Source: an uncultured Eubacteriales bacterium | GTDB lineage: Bacteria > Bacillota > Clostridia > Oscillospirales > Acutalibacteraceae | DNA: 64,000 nt | Assembly (NCBI GenBank): GCA_949292775.1 | Contig: CASFBL010000002.1 | Location: 124,001-188,000 of the forward strand | Reading direction: 5' to 3' | Shown: positions 16,479-23,737 of the stretch, piece after piece | Layout of the letters: every line of letters begins with the position of its first letter | Numbering within the stretch: the stretch's first letter is position 1 | Position numbers and translations under genes: made by a program | The notes under the pieces: model-generated | The model's database searches: none | What the model saw: the letters and a program-made list of their open reading frames with translations, nothing else | What the model was told of the DNA's origin: nothing

Positions 16479-17515
16479 AACAAAACATTGTAGAAATTCA
16501 GGTGCCGGAAGGGCTTCCCGAAGCGCCCGAGGAAGCACAGGGCGGCGTGATGTATGAGCATAACGCCACAGCGCTGCGATTCTTACTTGACCCGGTCTAT
16601 ATCGCGCCGGAATATCGCTATTATTTGGAGTTTGTCACCGTGAACGGTGTCCGCCGTACCGACTATCTCACGCCGGACGAAGAAAACGCGATAGAATTTT
16701 CTATTCCTGCCGACATTACTTCGCAAATGACGGCGCTTTGCTGTTTGAATATTGTTTCGGTAAACGAAGCGGGCAAGACCGAACAGCTTATCAAAAGCAA
16801 AAGCGTGAATTTATATTTTTCAGTGTTTGAAAATACCGAAAAGAAACTGAACGCCGATTACGCCTTTTCGGTTAATGCGCTTTTGGAAGCGATTCAAAAC
16901 GGCACATTTAAAGGCGAAAAAGGCGACCGCGGAGAACAGGGTGAAAAAGGCGATAAGGGTGACAAAGGCGACCCGGGCGTTACGGTAGACACTTCTGTCA
17001 CCGAAACTTCACAAAATCCGGTTGCGTCTTCCGGCATTTTTGATTATGTCAACTTGAAACGCGAACGCGTGCTGGCGCGTTTGGAAGTCGGCGAGGGGGA
17101 ATCTGTACCGGATGTCGTTTTTTCCAAAGATCTCCAGAATAACAGCTTTCTGTTAGATGAAATCAAAGTATACGCACATTTGGTTTATGATTCAGAGGCT
17201 GCGTCCAGCAATTTGCGCATAAGTACCGATGGCGGCCGTCGATTTCTGACCTATTTAGATAACCAGGCTTCGTCCGGAACGCTGGATGTTTTTGTGATGG
17301 CAAGCGCCTCTGAGCTTTTCACCGCGGCGCTTTCGATCTATGGAACAGCAACCCAGGGAACAATGCCAAACAGCAGTTTTGTCACAATTTGCGATCGTGT
17401 AAAATCCGGTTTTTCCGATCTGTGGTTGTCTATGAATGAAGAACGAGGCTTGGTGCGGATTCCGCTTCTGCCGGGCAGCAAAATTCTGGTGACAGGCACC
17501 GATATGTATGTATAA
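16475..17515 (+). CDS. Phage baseplate/tail-like protein (BppU-type N-terminus) with collagen-like segment
   Basis: A 346-residue protein. Residues 1-120 form a beta-rich domain resembling the BppU-type baseplate upper protein N-terminus (RFLLDPVYIAPEYRYYLEF). Then come a short helix (SVNALLEAIQNG) and a collagen-like run of seven Gly-X-Y triplets (GEKGDRGEQGEKGDKG onward, 148-168). The sequence TSVTETSQNPVASSGIFDYV, frequent in phage tail-fibre proteins of gut Firmicutes, precedes a C-terminal domain of unknown fold. It overlaps the HTH gene by 4 bases. There are no other tail genes, so it is either a remnant or a reused binding protein released or displayed at lysis. Confidence 0.6.
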   Translation: MKQNIVEIQVPEGLPEAPEEAQGGVMYEHNATALRFLLDPVYIAPEYRYYLEFVTVNGVRRTDYLTPDEENAIEFSIPADITSQMTALCCLNIVSVNEAGKTEQLIKSKSVNLYFSVFENTEKKLNADYAFSVNALLEAIQNGTFKGEKGDRGEQGEKGDKGDKGDPGVTVDTSVTETSQNPVASSGIFDYVNLKRERVLARLEVGEGESVPDVVFSKDLQNNSFLLDEIKVYAHLVYDSEAASSNLRISTDGGRRFLTYLDNQASSGTLDVFVMASASELFTAALSIYGTATQGTMPNSSFVTICDRVKSGFSDLWLSMNEERGLVRIPLLPGSKILVTGTDMYV

Positions 17516-17523
17516 CCCACGCT

Positions 17524-17553
17524 TTGGCAATTTGGAAGATAGGACAATATAAT
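17524..17553 (+). promoter_or_regulatory. Possible internal promoter before the lysozyme gene
   Basis: TTGGCA (17524-17529), 18 bases, TATAAT (17548-17553) in the 107-base gap ahead of the lysozyme gene. A weak 7-bp inverted repeat (GAAACCC 17561-17567, GGGTTTC 17590-17596) follows in the leader. Confidence 0.5.
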
Positions 17554-17622
17554 GAAAAAGGAAACCCTTTATACGCACAAACATGTTGGGGGTTTCTAAA
17601 TCTAACAGAAAGGATGCAAAGT

Positions 17623-18489
17623 ATGCAAAACGGTATTGATGTCAGCAAATATCAGGGTAAAATTGATTGGCAAAAGGCGAAAAAAGCCGGTGTGCAGTTC
17701 GCTATGATTCGCGCCGGGTTCGGCAGATTCCCCTCTCAAAAAGACGAGTGCTTTGAAGAAAATTATAAGAATGCCGCGGCGGCAGGCGTGCCGGTTGGTG
17801 CTTATCATTACAGCTACGCCAAAAGTGCAGCTGACGCTAAAGAAGAAGCTCGCGTCTTTTTAAGCTGGCTTGCGGGTAAACAGTTTTCTTACCCGGTCGC
17901 CTATGATATTGAGGAAAAAGCGCAGGCTGATCTCGGCAAAGCTGCGGTTTCCGATATCGTCCGTGCGTTTTGCGAAACGGTCGAGGCGGCAGGGTATTAT
18001 GTCTGCATTTACGCCAACAAGTTTTTCCTTGACAACTTTGTAGATGACGACTGCAAAAAACGATATGATGTCTGGGTCGCGCAGTGGGCGGCGAAAAACA
18101 CCTACGAAGGCAGCTACGGCATTTGGCAGTATTCGTCTACCGGTTCTGTCGACGGCGTGAACGGTCGGGTTGACCTCGATTACGCCTACAAGGATTATCC
18201 GGCAATTATGAAAGCAAACGGCTTAAACGGTTTTAAAAAGACCGGCGGTTCTGAAACGGGAAGCAGCAATCCGTTCCCGCCCAAAACACTGGTTTCTTTG
18301 CAAAACACGCCGCTTTATGTGTCTGCGACGGCGAAAACGCCGGCGGCATATAAGACCGGTTCGTTTTATATCTATGACGGCAAGGAAATCTCGGGGCGTT
18401 ACCGCATTACTTCTTCTCCGGAGCGTGTTGGTAAAAAGCCTATCGCAGAAAATGTTACAGGCTATGTCAACAAAACGGATTTGAAGTGA
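17623..18489 (+). CDS. GH25 family lysozyme (endolysin)
   Basis: N-acetylmuramidase that cuts the glycan strands of peptidoglycan. The 288-residue protein has a GH25 domain over about 1-195 with DVSKYQ (Asp6), the catalytic AYDIEE motif (D95, E97), WVAQWA and VDLDYA. The C-terminal 85 residues look like an SH3-like wall-binding domain (TPLYVSATAKTP ... GYVNKTDLK). No signal peptide is visible, so release needs the holin encoded just downstream. The ATG at 17623 follows GAAAGGATG and gives the usual family N-terminus; the open frame upstream to 17524 is not used. Confidence 0.92.
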   Translation: MQNGIDVSKYQGKIDWQKAKKAGVQFAMIRAGFGRFPSQKDECFEENYKNAAAAGVPVGAYHYSYAKSAADAKEEARVFLSWLAGKQFSYPVAYDIEEKAQADLGKAAVSDIVRAFCETVEAAGYYVCIYANKFFLDNFVDDDCKKRYDVWVAQWAAKNTYEGSYGIWQYSSTGSVDGVNGRVDLDYAYKDYPAIMKANGLNGFKKTGGSETGSSNPFPPKTLVSLQNTPLYVSATAKTPAAYKTGSFYIYDGKEISGRYRITSSPERVGKKPIAENVTGYVNKTDLK

Positions 18490-18493
18490 TTTT

Positions 18494-18769
18494 GTGCCGG
18501 AAAAGGATTTGTTTGAGCATAGAATTACAAAACTTGAAGAAGATGTGAAAATACTGTATTCCAAGGTCAACAGCTTTGCTGTCGCAAGTGCGGAAATGCA
18601 CATCAAGCTTGACAGCATGCTGGTGACGCTCGGTGAACTGAAAGAAAGCATTCAATCGGTCAAAGAGCGCCCGTCGAAGTTCTGGGATAAGCTGGTTGTC
18701 GCCATGCTCACGGCAATCGGCACCGGCGTCGGCGCGGCGCTTTGGCTGATGCTCGGGGGCAGGGGGTGA
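18494..18769 (+). CDS. XhlA-like haemolysin/holin-accessory protein
   Basis: A 91-residue protein with a long coiled-coil-prone helix (ITKLEEDVKILYSKVNS onward, about 10-60) and a single C-terminal membrane helix (LVVAMLTAIGTGVGAALWLML, in two parts). This layout is typical of XhlA proteins that work with a holin and endolysin in defective Bacillus prophages such as PBSX. The start is GTG with a weak GAAGTG site 5 bases after the lysozyme stop, suggesting coupling. Confidence 0.72.
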   Translation: MPEKDLFEHRITKLEEDVKILYSKVNSFAVASAEMHIKLDSMLVTLGELKESIQSVKERPSKFWDKLVVAMLTAIGTGVGAALWLMLGGRG

Positions 18770-18773
18770 AGAA

Positions 18774-19022
18774 TTGGAAGCTTTGACTTACATTTTGGAA
18801 AAAGGCCTTGTCTTGATTCCCATGCTTAATATTCTCGGCGCGCTGATAAAAGGCATTGAAAAAATTCCGGACAAGTACATACCGCTGATTTTGCTGGTGT
18901 TCGGTGTTTTAGGCGCATTCGGAATAATAGGCTTTTCGGTGGATGCGGCCATTCAAGGTGTTTTAATCACCGGTGTCGCCGTTTACGGCAACCAGCTTGT
19001 TAAACAGCTTAAAACAGAATAA
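18774..19022 (+). CDS. Phage holin (Hol44/Phage_holin_5-like)
   Basis: An 82-residue protein with two to three membrane helices (about 12-27, 37-55 and 58-75) separated by a charged loop (KGIEKIPDKYIP), the pattern of short phage holins of clostridial phages. It should form the membrane lesion that lets the signal-less lysozyme out. The TTG start follows AGGGGGTGAAG and lies 4 bases after the XhlA-like stop. It is the last gene of the cassette before a strong terminator. Confidence 0.78.
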   Translation: MEALTYILEKGLVLIPMLNILGALIKGIEKIPDKYIPLILLVFGVLGAFGIIGFSVDAAIQGVLITGVAVYGNQLVKQLKTE

Positions 19023-19033
19023 GATTTTGCCTT

Positions 19034-19068
19034 GGCGGAGAAGCGTTTTGCTTCTCCGCCTTGCTTTT
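19034..19068 (+). terminator. Rho-independent terminator after the holin gene
   Basis: GGCGGAGAAGC (19034-19044), loop GTTTT, GCTTCTCCGCC (19050-19060), then TTGCTTTT. It isolates the lysis cassette from the polysaccharide locus. Confidence 0.85.
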
Positions 19069-19133
19069 GGAAAAAGACAGAAAATTGCCAAAATGTTACG
19101 GGTATATCGGCTGTTGTAATGTTGAGCCGACTA

Positions 19134-19162
19134 TTGACTTTTCACCCTAAAAAAAGTATACT
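19134..19162 (+). promoter_or_regulatory. Likely promoter of the polysaccharide operon
   Basis: TTGACT (19134-19139), a 17-base spacer and TATACT (19157-19162), about 40 bases before the first gene. The GTATAC palindrome occurs twice (19156-19161 and 19169-19174) across the -10 and start region, which may be a regulator site. Confidence 0.7.
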
Positions 19163-19206
19163 TTTAATGTATACGCGTGGGCTGATATTTTGAAGGAGAG
19201 AGTTTG

Positions 19207-19842
19207 TTGTATCGTAAATTCAAGCGATTATTAGATGTTTTGGCTTCGGCTTGTGCATTGTTCTTGCTGTGGCCGCTGATGGGAATTGTCGCTTTGCTGG
19301 TTCGGTGCACTTCCGAAGGTCCGGCTATTTTCCGGCAAACGCGACTTGGCAAAGACGGCAAAGAATTTCAAATCTATAAATTCCGCTCCATGTGCGTTGG
19401 TGCTGAGCAGACCGGCAGCGGCGTTTATTCCGGAAAGGGAGACGCGCGCGTCACGAAAATCGGGCGGATTCTTCGCGCAACCAGTATCGACGAATTGCCG
19501 CAGCTTGTGAATATTTTAAAAGGTGAAATGAGCTTTATAGGTCCTCGTCCGCCGCTCACTTACCACCCATGGCCTTTGGGCGAGTATTCCGACGCGCAAA
19601 AGCGGATGTTTGAAGTGCGACCCGGCATTACCGGCTGGGCGCAAATAAACGGCCGCAAAGAGGTTGAGTGGAACCGCAGAATTGAACTGAATGTCTGGTA
19701 TGTGGACCATATGTCTTTGTGGCTCGACATTAAAATTTTGTTTGTGACCGTGTTCAAAGTGTTTACGAACGCCGATAATGAAAATACGGCCGCGACTGTG
19801 CAGCCCGTGAAAAAAGAAACTGTTGAAAGTGTGAAGAAATAA
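19207..19842 (+). CDS. Priming sugar-phosphate transferase (bacterial sugar transferase)
   Basis: Transfers the first sugar phosphate from its nucleotide donor to undecaprenyl phosphate, starting repeat-unit synthesis at the membrane. The 211-residue protein is the short (WcaJ C-terminal/PglC-like) form: one N-terminal membrane hairpin (about 10-33), then YKFRSM, SIDELPQLVNILKGEMSFIG and PGITGWAQING. Start codon is TTG; 19204 and 19207 are both TTG. The second is preferred since AAGGAG is 8 bases before it and homologues begin with MYRK. First gene of the locus; the sugar is not determined but could be a HexNAc. Confidence 0.9.
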   Translation: MYRKFKRLLDVLASACALFLLWPLMGIVALLVRCTSEGPAIFRQTRLGKDGKEFQIYKFRSMCVGAEQTGSGVYSGKGDARVTKIGRILRATSIDELPQLVNILKGEMSFIGPRPPLTYHPWPLGEYSDAQKRMFEVRPGITGWAQINGRKEVEWNRRIELNVWYVDHMSLWLDIKILFVTVFKVFTNADNENTAATVQPVKKETVESVKK

Positions 19843-20669
19843 TGCCGCTGAAACTGATGTATCTGACCAATGACGCCGAAGTCGCCGAACTGGCGCAGGC
19901 GGCAGGGGTCGACCGCATTTTTCTGGACTTGGAACTGCGCGGAAAAGAAGAACGGCAGGGGCACTTAGATACCGTGATTTCACACCACAGCATAGAAGAT
20001 GTCCGCCGTTTAAAAACCGTTTTAACTTCGTCACAGTTGCTTGTCCGCGTGAACAGCATGTATGAAGGTTCGCGGGCGGAAATTGAGAAGGTTATCGAAA
20101 ACGGCGCAGATATCGTCATGTTGCCGTATTTTAAAACCGTAAAAGAAGTTTCTGACTTTGTTGCGATTTGTGCAGGACAGGTGAAAACCTGCCTGCTTTT
20201 TGAAACACCGGAAGCCGTCGAGCAGATTGACGAGATTCTGGCCGTTCCCGGGATTGATGAAGTGCATGTCGGTATTAACGACCTGCACCTCGGCTATCAT
20301 TTGAACTTTATGTTTGAATTGCTGGCAAACGGTACCGTAGAGACACTTTGCCGCAAGTTTGCCGAAAAGGGAATTCCCTACGGCTTCGGCGGCGTCGGCA
20401 GACCGGGCAGCAATGTTGCACTTCCTGCAGAACGGATTTTGGCGGAGCATTACAGGCTCGGTTCGAGCCAAGTCATTCTTTCACGCGCGTTTTGTGATAT
20501 GTCTAAAATCCATGACCGCAGTCGTCTTGCGGAAGATTTTAAAACCGGCGTTGCCGATATACGCGCATGCGAGGCAAAATGTGCCGCTATGACAAAGCAG
20601 GAGCAGAACGACAATCATGCACAAGTACAGATAATTGTTGCGGCAATTACAGGAAAGCACAGGGGGTAA
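19842..20669 (+). CDS. HpcH/HpaI aldolase family protein
   Basis: Divalent-metal-dependent class II aldolase/citrate-lyase-beta fold, 275 residues. The family normally cleaves or forms 2-keto-3-deoxy or 2-keto-4-hydroxy acids using pyruvate. Visible are FLDLELRGK near the N-terminus (altered from the usual), LVRVNS, ADIVMLPYF, the metal-binding Glu in LLFETPEAV and Asp in VGINDLHLG. Members inside polysaccharide loci are known but their reactions are mostly undefined. The start overlaps the preceding stop by one base (TAATG). With the 2-hydroxyacid dehydrogenase two genes on, it may make a non-sugar substituent. Confidence 0.8.
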   Translation: MPLKLMYLTNDAEVAELAQAAGVDRIFLDLELRGKEERQGHLDTVISHHSIEDVRRLKTVLTSSQLLVRVNSMYEGSRAEIEKVIENGADIVMLPYFKTVKEVSDFVAICAGQVKTCLLFETPEAVEQIDEILAVPGIDEVHVGINDLHLGYHLNFMFELLANGTVETLCRKFAEKGIPYGFGGVGRPGSNVALPAERILAEHYRLGSSQVILSRAFCDMSKIHDRSRLAEDFKTGVADIRACEAKCAAMTKQEQNDNHAQVQIIVAAITGKHRG

Positions 20670-20671
20670 AA

Positions 20672-21643
20672 ATGATTTATTTTGCAACAATTCTACGGGC
20701 GCTTGCAGCGATGCTGATTACAAACTCACATTATACCGGCGTGTATCCGATAGATTTGCTTGCCAACGGTGGCCTTTTAGGAAATGTGATATTTTTTGCG
20801 GTCTCCGGCTTTTGCCTTTGCAATCCGAAACAGAGCTTTCCGCGTTGGTACGGGAAACGGATCGTGCGTATCTACCCGCAGGTTTGGATGATAACCGCGC
20901 TGTATCTTTTGCTTTCCATATGTGACGCCGGCGGCAAGTCGTGGCTTGAACTCTTCATCTATCCGACGCGGTTCCGTTTTTTGGCCGATATTCTTATTTT
21001 ATATATTCCGTTTTATATTTTAATGCGATGGAAAGCTGCCCAAAAGCGGTTGGGTTGGATTTTGGCGGCGGTTGCGGTCGTGCATTTGCTTTTCTATCTT
21101 TTCTTGTTTGACAAAACCTATTATCATATCGATGCGGCAGGCGCAGCATTTATTCTGTTCCTTTATGGGGCTTCCATGTTACTGGGCGCATATTTTCGAC
21201 TGCATCTTGATCGATTCCGGAACCGCAATAAGGTCATAAATTGGGTGCTGTTGGCTTTCTTCTTTTGTGGTTATTTTGCAAGCAAAATGCTGTTTGTAAA
21301 AATCGAAGCGATCAGTGCTTTTCAGATTATCAATCAATATATGCTGTTTTTGCTATTATATTTTCTTGTCCGTTGCTTCGCCGGCATCGACGCAAAGCTG
21401 GAAGCGCTGCCGCGCTGGATAAAACGGTTTTTGGATTTTATCGCGGAAATCACGCTGGAAATTTATTTGGTGCAGATTGGCATTATCCCGTTTTTTGCAA
21501 AGCTTTTGCCGTTCCCGTTGAACTGGCTTGTGCTGACTTCAGTCATTGTGGCGGGCGCCGCCGTTTTGCACTTCGGCACCCAAAAACTTTTAGAGGGAAT
21601 CCAGCTTCTTTTCAAAAAAATGCGGCGTACAAAAGCCGAGTGA
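20672..21643 (+). CDS. Acyltransferase 3 family membrane protein
   Basis: A 323-residue integral membrane protein of about ten hydrophobic segments, of the OafA/NodX-type acyltransferase family, which usually O-acetylates surface sugars. The N-terminal ILRALAAMLITNSHY carries the conserved family His (NSHY, near residue 19), and FFAVSGFCLC and YGKRIVRIYPQVW are typical. The ATG at 20672 follows AGGGGGTAAAA and lies 2 bases after the aldolase stop; the upstream frame inside the aldolase gene is rejected. Confidence 0.85.
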   Translation: MIYFATILRALAAMLITNSHYTGVYPIDLLANGGLLGNVIFFAVSGFCLCNPKQSFPRWYGKRIVRIYPQVWMITALYLLLSICDAGGKSWLELFIYPTRFRFLADILILYIPFYILMRWKAAQKRLGWILAAVAVVHLLFYLFLFDKTYYHIDAAGAAFILFLYGASMLLGAYFRLHLDRFRNRNKVINWVLLAFFFCGYFASKMLFVKIEAISAFQIINQYMLFLLLYFLVRCFAGIDAKLEALPRWIKRFLDFIAEITLEIYLVQIGIIPFFAKLLPFPLNWLVLTSVIVAGAAVLHFGTQKLLEGIQLLFKKMRRTKAE

Positions 21644-21692
21644 ACCGCGCGTCTCTTGCCAAAAAGAAATGTAACAAAGGCGATGTTTCTTC

Positions 21693-22613
21693 ATGAAAAT
21701 CCTTTTGACAGGTGCATATCCTTACACAGAACCTCAGCTTGCGAAGCTTCGCGGGCTGGGGCTTGAATGCATTATGATGCCGGATGAGCGCGGCGACCTG
21801 CCGGAAGGTGCCACAGACGCGGAGTTTACTGTCTGCAACAACCTGTTTTTATATCATGAATTATCTCTGTTTCCCCGCCTTCGCTGTGTGCAGCTGACAA
21901 GCGCCGGGCTTGACCGTGTACCGGTTGCGAAAATTCGGGAAAAGGGGATTGCGCTTTATAATGCACGCGGAGTGTATAGTATACCCATGGCTGAGTTCGC
22001 GCTTTGGGGCGTTTTGTCCCTTTATAAGCAGGCGAACTTTTTTTATAATAACCAAAAAGCCCATGTTTGGGAAAAGCATCGCGGCCTTTTGGAACTTTCC
22101 GGCGGGCGCGTCTGCGTTGTCGGCTGCGGCAGTGTCGGACAGGCGTGCGCCGATTGCTTTCACGCTTTGCATGTGCAAGTTACGGGTGTCGATCTTGTGG
22201 ACCCGAAAAAAGACTGTTTTGACCGGTATTTTCCGGTTTCACAAATCAAACAGGCTGTTCGGGACGCCGATGTTGTGATTTTAACTGTGCCGCTGACGGA
22301 AGAGACCAAACACTTGATTTCTGAAAAAATCTTAGAGGGCTTTAAGCACGGCGCGGTGCTTGTGAATATCGCGCGCGGCGGCGTGGTGGATACGGAGGCA
22401 CTGCTTGCGGCTTTGCAAAACGGAATTTTGGGCGGCGCGGTTTTAGATGTGTTTGAAGAAGAACCGCTCTCGCCCGACAGCCCGCTTTGGAATATGCCGA
22501 ATGTGCTTGTCACGCCGCATAATTCTTTTGTTTCTCAAAACAATAAAGACAGGCTGTTTTCTGTCATTTATCAAAATTTAAACACATTTTTAAAGGGGGA
22601 AACCGACCAATGA
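21693..22613 (+). CDS. D-isomer-specific 2-hydroxyacid dehydrogenase
   Basis: NAD(P)-dependent reductase of 2-keto acids (or reverse), 306 residues. A split catalytic domain encloses a Rossmann domain with VVGCGSVGQACAD near residue 147. The Arg of NIARGGVVDTEAL, the Glu of DVFEEEPL and the His of VTPHNSF form the usual catalytic set. Enzymes of this family in glycan loci are unusual. The neighbouring aldolase suggests the pair makes or recycles a hydroxy acid used as a decoration; that is inference. It overlaps the following glycosyltransferase by 4 bases. Confidence 0.88.
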   Translation: MKILLTGAYPYTEPQLAKLRGLGLECIMMPDERGDLPEGATDAEFTVCNNLFLYHELSLFPRLRCVQLTSAGLDRVPVAKIREKGIALYNARGVYSIPMAEFALWGVLSLYKQANFFYNNQKAHVWEKHRGLLELSGGRVCVVGCGSVGQACADCFHALHVQVTGVDLVDPKKDCFDRYFPVSQIKQAVRDADVVILTVPLTEETKHLISEKILEGFKHGAVLVNIARGGVVDTEALLAALQNGILGGAVLDVFEEEPLSPDSPLWNMPNVLVTPHNSFVSQNNKDRLFSVIYQNLNTFLKGETDQ

Positions 22614-23737
22614 AATTTATTTTGATTTCCCCGAAGAACCGAACTGCCTATAATTTCCGCGGGGATTTGATACGGGAAATTATCGCCTGTGGCTATGAGG
22701 TGATTGTCACAGGTCCGAATCGGGACAATGTAGAAAAAATTGAAGCGCTCGGCGCGCGGTTCGTGGAAATTCCGATGGAAAAGAACGGTGTCAATCCGGT
22801 TTCGGATTTGCACTATCAAAAGGCGCTTTGTGATTTGTTTTTACAGGAAAAGCCCGATGTTGTGCTCGGCTACACCAGCAAGCCCGTCATTTACGGCTCT
22901 ATCGCCGCCAAAAAAGCCGGCGTGCCGCATATCGCCGCTATGGTGACCGGCGCGGGGTATGCGTTTACCGCGAAGACTACAAAAGCGAAGATCATTCGCA
23001 CAATTATGTCTGTGCTTTATAAAAAAGCGTTTCACTGTGCAGATGTTGCAATTTTCCAAAACAAAGATGACCGCAAGCAGTTTGTCGACTTACATTTGGT
23101 AAAAGATGAAAAATGCGTGGTAGTCAACGGTTCCGGCGTCAACACCGAAAAATTTGCCGTTGCGCCGTTGCCGGAAAGAACAAGCTTTTTTATGCTGTCA
23201 AGGGTGATGTATTCCAAAGGTATTCGCGAATACCTTGCCGCTTGCCGCTTGGTAAAACAGAAACACCCTGAGGTGCGGTGTATGCTTTTGGGCGCGTGTG
23301 AGAATATTCAGGATTCGCTTTCTGAAGCGGATTTGAAGCCCTTTATTGACGACGGCACGATTGAGCATTTCGGCGAAACCGATACCGTGGCGGATTATTA
23401 CAAGCAGTGCTCTGTCTATGTTCTGCCGTCTTACCGTGAGGGAACGCCGCGCACAGTGCTTGAGGCCATGTCCATGGGTCGCGCGGTGATTACGACTGAT
23501 GCGCCCGGTTGTCGGGAAACGGTGATTGACGGCAAAACCGGTTTTTTGGTGCCGGTGCAAAACGCCGAGGCGGTCGCCGAGAAAATGTGCGCGTTTGTGG
23601 AAAATCCGGATCTAATTGAAAAAATGGGGCAGGCAAGCGCCGAATATTGCAGGCAAAAATTTGATGTCCGCAAGGTCAATGCGGACATGTGCAGATATTT
23701 GAAAATCAAGGGGAATGAAAATGATGAATCTGTATGA
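22610..23737 (+). CDS. Glycosyltransferase family 4
   Basis: A 375-residue GT-B enzyme that adds a sugar to the lipid-linked repeat unit on the cytoplasmic face. It has the N-terminal Rossmann half with FILISPKNRTAYNFRG, the C-terminal nucleotide-sugar site with the EX7E pattern EGTPRTVLEAM, and PGCRETV. It resembles PglA-type enzymes that place GalNAc or a similar HexNAc as second sugar. The start overlaps the dehydrogenase stop (ATGA). Its own stop lies inside the next gene. Confidence 0.88.
   Translation: MKFILISPKNRTAYNFRGDLIREIIACGYEVIVTGPNRDNVEKIEALGARFVEIPMEKNGVNPVSDLHYQKALCDLFLQEKPDVVLGYTSKPVIYGSIAAKKAGVPHIAAMVTGAGYAFTAKTTKAKIIRTIMSVLYKKAFHCADVAIFQNKDDRKQFVDLHLVKDEKCVVVNGSGVNTEKFAVAPLPERTSFFMLSRVMYSKGIREYLAACRLVKQKHPEVRCMLLGACENIQDSLSEADLKPFIDDGTIEHFGETDTVADYYKQCSVYVLPSYREGTPRTVLEAMSMGRAVITTDAPGCRETVIDGKTGFLVPVQNAEAVAEKMCAFVENPDLIEKMGQASAEYCRQKFDVRKVNADMCRYLKIKGNENDESV

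Noticed and set aside
16915..16978. Short tandem DNA repeat
   Set aside because: The repetition of GGC-GAA-AAA-type codons encodes the collagen-like Gly-X-Y run and is not a separate repeat element.
15932..19022. Complete prophage or tailocin
   Set aside because: Only regulator-like, one baseplate-like, lysozyme and holin-type genes are present. There is no sheath, tube, terminase, portal, capsid or integrase gene in or around the interval.
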